Part shown: positions 60,600-64,000 of the stretch, in pieces | Layout: each line of letters begins with the position of its first letter | How positions within the stretch are numbered: position 1 is the stretch's first letter | Virus record (IMG/VR): IMGVR_UViG_3300002835_000050 | Location: 1 to 64,000 of that record | Origin: a virus | Reading direction: 5' to 3' (one strand) | DNA length: 64,000 nt | Notes under the pieces: generated by a model | What the model saw: the letters and a program-made list of their open reading frames with translations, nothing else | What the model was told of the DNA's origin: nothing | The model's database searches: none | Translations under genes and position numbers: made by a program

Positions 60600-61607
60600 T
60601 TACAATTTTACATTACCCAATGCTAGGTCATATGGAAGATCATATCTTTTGTTATTATAATGCCATGTAACTTTTTCTATTACATGATCAAAATCAATCT
60701 TCCACTTCACTAGTGTTTCTTGAGACACTTGATAAGGATAAACTTGATTGTACTTATCAATTACTATAAAAGTAACTTCAAAGTTGTAGTCCTTAAATGC
60801 TGAGAAGTAATGCTTTGCCAGCTGTATATAAATAATGGCTTGAATCCAGTATCTATAATACTCCACAGAATCAGGAAAATCTTGTATAGACTTACCCAGA
60901 GTCTTTAAATCATTTATAAAGATAGTTTTTGTATTGTGATCTATAACAACATTGTCAAGCATTCCATGATAGCCAAATGTTTGTTCACTTGGTTCGGCCT
61001 TAATAAATAACTCATTAAAAACTTCAATGGTTTTGTCATCTTCATCTTTGTCTAATTGTAACAGTGTTCTAATGTCCTGATTAGCTCTAAGCACTTCTAC
61101 AGAAATTCTGCATGCTGCTAATGTTGGCTCATCAACTACTGTTTTATCTAAACTAGCTTTGAGGAATTCAAAATAATCAATGTTTTCTTGAGTTAAGATC
61201 TTGTCAATTCTTTGTTGATCAGTTTTAAGAGCTTGGTATAAGTTAACTGTAAGAAGTTGTGTAAGTATTTCTTGAGAGTAATCAGACAAATTTAATGAAT
61301 TATTTCCTAATGTCAAGTGATATCTGAAAATATTATCAATAATTTTTTTTTGGCTATCCGTAGGGATCTTGCCAGGCATTGTTAAAAATTGTTTATCATA
61401 GTTCTCTTCCTCAAGTAACAAACAGTGCAGAACACGCCCTGCTACCAGGTGCGCGTCTGTACTGTCCTCTCTTTGGTTGAGCACATAATGATTGTAAAAC
61501 ATTACAGGGGAAAATAATAACTTATTAATCCCACTGTAACTAAAATAAAACTTTTTCTTGTAGAAAACTTCAAGTTCATCAGAACCAGTCAATATCTGGA
61601 GTGCCAT
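60600..61607 (-). CDS. RecB-like PD-(D/E)XK exonuclease
   Basis: The protein has 335 residues. GRVLHCLLLE (G57, H61) is the G-x-x-x-H helix of RecB-type phage nucleases. GYHGMLDNVVID supplies D218, then FINDLKT gives D233 and K235 (the D-x-K core), and YRYWIQAIIY supplies the Q256 ... Y260 motif. These residues bind Mg and form the active site of 5'-3' exonucleases or Cas4/RecB-like enzymes. In phages such genes act in recombination, DNA degradation or end processing. It overlaps the upstream gene by 29 bases. Whether it is an exo- or endonuclease cannot be told by motif. Crassvirales replication blocks commonly carry a PDDEXK gene, which fits the context. Confidence 0.85.
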   Translation of the reverse strand: MALQILTGSDELEVFYKKKFYFSYSGINKLLFSPVMFYNHYVLNQREDSTDAHLVAGRVLHCLLLEEENYDKQFLTMPGKIPTDSQKKIIDNIFRYHLTLGNNSLNLSDYSQEILTQLLTVNLYQALKTDQQRIDKILTQENIDYFEFLKASLDKTVVDEPTLAACRISVEVLRANQDIRTLLQLDKDEDDKTIEVFNELFIKAEPSEQTFGYHGMLDNVVIDHNTKTIFINDLKTLGKSIQDFPDSVEYYRYWIQAIIYIQLAKHYFSAFKDYNFEVTFIVIDKYNQVYPYQVSQETLVKWKIDFDHVIEKVTWHYNNKRYDLPYDLALGNVKL

Positions 61608-62937
61608 TTGTGTCTATTTGATTGTTATTTAATTCAGATTCGGAAATTTCAGAAACAGCTTCTGGTTCTAATACATCTGTGTCATCTTCTTCTTCCTCTT
61701 CTAAAGTTAATGAAACTTCTATGTCTTCATTATCTACTCCATAAAGTAAATGTGACACTTCTTCCTCACTGGCAACTTCAAAATTGTCTTCAGTTGCAAA
61801 CTCAGATTCTGGAATTTCTTCTGTTATGTCTTCAATAACTTCTTCAACAGTTAGAATTTCAGATACTGGGTTTACAAAATCTTCTTGTATTCCATAAGTA
61901 TAGTTACTATTAAGTTCAGCTAAAAGATCTGGAACAACAGAAATAGTTTTTACTGTAAAGAATGTGCTATCTCCTCTATTCTGGATATCTTTAGATGCAT
62001 AAGTCAATAAGATATCAAGATTATCAGAAGTAAGTTGGCCTTTATCTATTAAAGAGTTTACTACTTTATCAATGTCAGTATCAAGATAGTTTTTATCTTT
62101 ACCTAAATAACTAATTAAAGACTTAAAGTTGACATGAGTCTTAGTCTTTGAGCTACTAATATTATAAGCATACTTATAAAACAATAACTCTAGATAAATA
62201 AGACTTTCTGTATATTTAGAATTAGCCATGATTTCCATAGCAAGAACATGATTATCAGTATCAGAACTATCTAACATTTCAGAAAGATGATCAAACATTA
62301 CTTTGTCAATCTCAGTAGCATCTTCACCATTCAATACATTAATTACAGAAGATTCATCTAGTATAGTTTTATCTTGTAAAAATTTGTAAAGCTCTTGATA
62401 CTCTTCTTTGACAATCATTAAGTTTTCACTATAACCAAAAGTCTCATCTTTAATAATTGAGTGCTCACTGTTTATCATTTCTTTTAGATTATAATCAACA
62501 GCAATGAGGTCTTCAGTATAAAATTCAAGAGATGTTTCAACCTTTTCTATATCATACTCATCCATTTTTGGTTTAACCAATTCAAAAAATGCTAAAAACT
62601 CTTTAATAGGACATTTATACAACCAATTTGTACTAGTCATTTCATTAAGACTTTTCTTTGAACCAAAAAATACAGTTGCTTGATTGAAGTCTCTTACATT
62701 TTTAACATTGTGTTCAACACATACATTTTTAAACTTTACTCTAGGTACATTTACATTTGGTAAAAAGAAAATTTTATCTCCTTTAGTTGGTGTATAAGGT
62801 ATTTTATTCAAAGATAACTCATCTGAAATATCTTGTCCAAAACCTCCTACATGTAATTTAATACTAAATGATACGGTACCAATTTCATTTACATAGTCAT
62901 ATCTTGAGATTCCAGACTTTATTTGTAATATATTCAT
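61579..62937 (-). CDS. Unassigned replication-block protein with acidic tail
   Basis: The protein has 452 residues. The N-terminus (ILQIKSGISRYDYVNEIGTV) is beta-rich. A short phrase, KGDKIFFLPNVNVPRVKFKN, is followed by a long helical centre (FLAFFELVKPKMDEYDIEKV; ESLIYLELLFYKYAYNI; YLDTDIDKVVNSLIDKGQLT). The last 90 residues are disordered and very acidic (EEEEEDDTDVLEPEAV) and end TPDIDWF, an acidic run with a terminal hydrophobic tip. The tail resembles the protein-recruiting end of single-stranded DNA-binding proteins. I cannot name the family. It lies directly upstream of the nuclease, shares 29 bases with it, and begins after a terminator, so it leads this transcript. Confidence 0.68.
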   Translation of the reverse strand: MNILQIKSGISRYDYVNEIGTVSFSIKLHVGGFGQDISDELSLNKIPYTPTKGDKIFFLPNVNVPRVKFKNVCVEHNVKNVRDFNQATVFFGSKKSLNEMTSTNWLYKCPIKEFLAFFELVKPKMDEYDIEKVETSLEFYTEDLIAVDYNLKEMINSEHSIIKDETFGYSENLMIVKEEYQELYKFLQDKTILDESSVINVLNGEDATEIDKVMFDHLSEMLDSSDTDNHVLAMEIMANSKYTESLIYLELLFYKYAYNISSSKTKTHVNFKSLISYLGKDKNYLDTDIDKVVNSLIDKGQLTSDNLDILLTYASKDIQNRGDSTFFTVKTISVVPDLLAELNSNYTYGIQEDFVNPVSEILTVEEVIEDITEEIPESEFATEDNFEVASEEEVSHLLYGVDNEDIEVSLTLEEEEEDDTDVLEPEAVSEISESELNNNQIDTNGTPDIDWF

Positions 62938-62943
62938 AATTAA

Positions 62944-62973
62944 AAATTAAAAAGGGGAGTTTTACCTCCCCTG
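62944..62973 (-). terminator. Minus-strand terminator after the AAA+ ATPase gene
   Basis: AGGGGAG (62972-62966 on the minus strand) pairs perfectly with CTCCCCT (62959-62953), loop GTAAAA, followed by TTTTTAATTTTTA. It lies 10 bases after the stop at 62983. Confidence 0.85.
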
Positions 62974-62982
62974 TTAAACAAT

Positions 62983-64000
62983 TTATTGTACAGCCATTTT
63001 GACTACATTAGTATTCATCATCATTTTAGAGAACTTGTTTTTGTTTCCATTAACAATCTCTTTGACCATATAATATCTTAAGTCATTTGTAAATGCATCA
63101 CAGTCAGTAGTTAACTTAACTAATCTATTAATCATTGCATCCGGTACTGGTTTAGTATCAGCATAAGTCAATGAATAATTAATCAATCTGGTAGCAATAA
63201 CACTAGAGATATCTGCTCTAAAGTCATCATCTTTACCTACTGCACCTGTTAAAGCTCCCATAACATAAGCTTCATCTTTTGTAAAGGTATCTTCCGGAGA
63301 TATAATTCTATCTAATTTGTTATTAATAAACATAGTAAACATACTAGAGAAATCAACACCAACTGAACCTTCACCAATCATTTGGATTAACGGAAGATCA
63401 TCTTCAAACTTAGGAATAGAACTAATACCATTAAAGAAAGTAGTCACAGATCTTGGATTAACTCTTTGAGTTACAAGTTCTGGATTCATCAACATAAAGT
63501 TAATACATCTACCATCAATCTTAGCTTGTTCTGCCCATTTAGCCCATACATTTACATCATACTTCAACTCAACAGAAATAAATCTTGTTTTCTGAGCTAC
63601 ATCTAGACTAGTAACATTATAGTCACCATTGTCTGGATTAGTAGTCAAGATAACATGCCAGTTCTTTGGTAACTTCCAAGAAACATATTCTTGTCTATCT
63701 AATATTTCCATAGTTGCTTGCATAAAGCGGTGATCAGCTCTAGTATAATCATCTAATACTAAGAAACCACCTTCACCTTTACCTTGAATCCATTCCGGAG
63801 CAGCATGAGACATGCGTTTATCTACAATCTTAAAGCCTGCTTTTTGAGCTGCTTGAATCTGTGCTTCATTAATCCATTTAGTTTGCCCTTCAGCATTCTG
63901 GATTTGAAATTCTTTTACAGGAAAACCTACTAAATCACCTAATTCTTCTAACTGAGATAAATTAAGTTTTACTACTTGCATGTTTAACTCTTTACCCAAC
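62983..64000 (-). CDS. AAA+ ATPase (MoxR/dynein-related type), C-terminal part
   Basis: The frame is open to the window edge, and an apparent TTG start at 63999 is probably internal, so about 338 C-terminal residues are seen. GGFLVLDDYTRADHRFM is a Walker B motif in MoxR style (hydrophobic-x-x-x-D-D/E). WHVILTTNPDNGDYNVTSLD is sensor 1, followed by VAQKTRF, which can supply the arginine finger. The Walker A P-loop must lie beyond the edge. A helical lid follows (VNPRSVTTFFNGISSIPKF). MoxR ATPases remodel protein or metal-cofactor complexes. In crAss-like phages an AAA+ ATPase of this type lies in the replication/recombination block. A strong terminator follows, so expression is separate from the next gene. 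Confidence 0.82.
   Translation of the reverse strand, partial: LGKELNMQVVKLNLSQLEELGDLVGFPVKEFQIQNAEGQTKWINEAQIQAAQKAGFKIVDKRMSHAAPEWIQGKGEGGFLVLDDYTRADHRFMQATMEILDRQEYVSWKLPKNWHVILTTNPDNGDYNVTSLDVAQKTRFISVELKYDVNVWAKWAEQAKIDGRCINFMLMNPELVTQRVNPRSVTTFFNGISSIPKFEDDLPLIQMIGEGSVGVDFSSMFTMFINNKLDRIISPEDTFTKDEAYVMGALTGAVGKDDDFRADISSVIATRLINYSLTYADTKPVPDAMINRLVKLTTDCDAFTNDLRYYMVKEIVNGNKNKFSKMMMNTNVVKMAVQ

Overview
This window is part of a tailed double-stranded DNA phage genome. The best fit is a crAss-like (Crassvirales-type) podovirus of a Bacteroidota host. The evidence for the phage group is a very long 'muzzle/stabilization-type' tail gene, a run of giant virion proteins, one of which carries an RNA polymerase beta-prime-like active site (DFDVD), and an oppositely oriented replication block with a family B DNA polymerase. 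The evidence for the host is indirect: the DNA is very AT-rich, starts are preceded by A-rich leaders instead of Shine-Dalgarno sequences, and the gene style matches Bacteroidota phages. Every long frame reads through with the standard code, and TAA, TAG and TGA all serve as stops. No tRNA, CRISPR array, integrase or insertion sequence was seen, and no stretch above about 300 bases lacks a gene.

Layout. From 1 to 53633 all genes are on the plus strand and encode virion parts. Bases 1-5833 hold the end of a probable capsid gene with a strong terminator, a capsid-associated protein, a cluster of small lysine-rich proteins, a neck-type protein and a ferritin-like Dps homologue with all ferroxidase ligands in place. 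Bases 5900-13329 hold a cysteine-rich group of abundant structural, fibre and repeat proteins. Bases 13452-22357 hold a tightly coupled tail/neck operon (ring-like proteins, the 1823-residue muzzle-type protein, a lysozyme-like protein). Bases 22415-53478 hold six large to giant proteins (1215, 726, 977, 1859, 3603 and 1936 residues). These are likely internal or ejected virion proteins. Together they carry the RNA polymerase-like domain, three HExxH metallopeptidase-like sites, an ADP-ribosyltransferase-like stretch, a degenerate PD-(D/E)XK-like region, a LysM domain and a membrane segment.

From 53653 to 64000 all genes are on the minus strand and concern replication and metabolism: an AAA+ ATPase (cut by the window end), a RecB-like nuclease, DNA polymerase B, a DUF932-type protein, a MazG-like pyrophosphohydrolase, an acyl-CoA thioesterase, and several small unknowns. 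An endonuclease VII-type HNH gene has invaded the 5' end of the polymerase gene and left a ten-codon copy of the original start behind. The two blocks converge on a shared hairpin terminator near 53650.

Regulation. A recurring AT-rich element (core TAGTATATTWA or close variants) sits just upstream of the first gene of six plus-strand units and of the invading endonuclease gene, and is the best promoter candidate. Clear hairpin-plus-T-run terminators follow the probable capsid gene, the 561-residue structural gene, the fibre block and several minus-strand genes. The most interesting points are the multi-enzyme virion proteins, the Dps plus lysine-rich 'chromatin-like' set, a short x-x-G-G motif repeated about 40 times across seven virion-block proteins, and the homing event in the polymerase gene.
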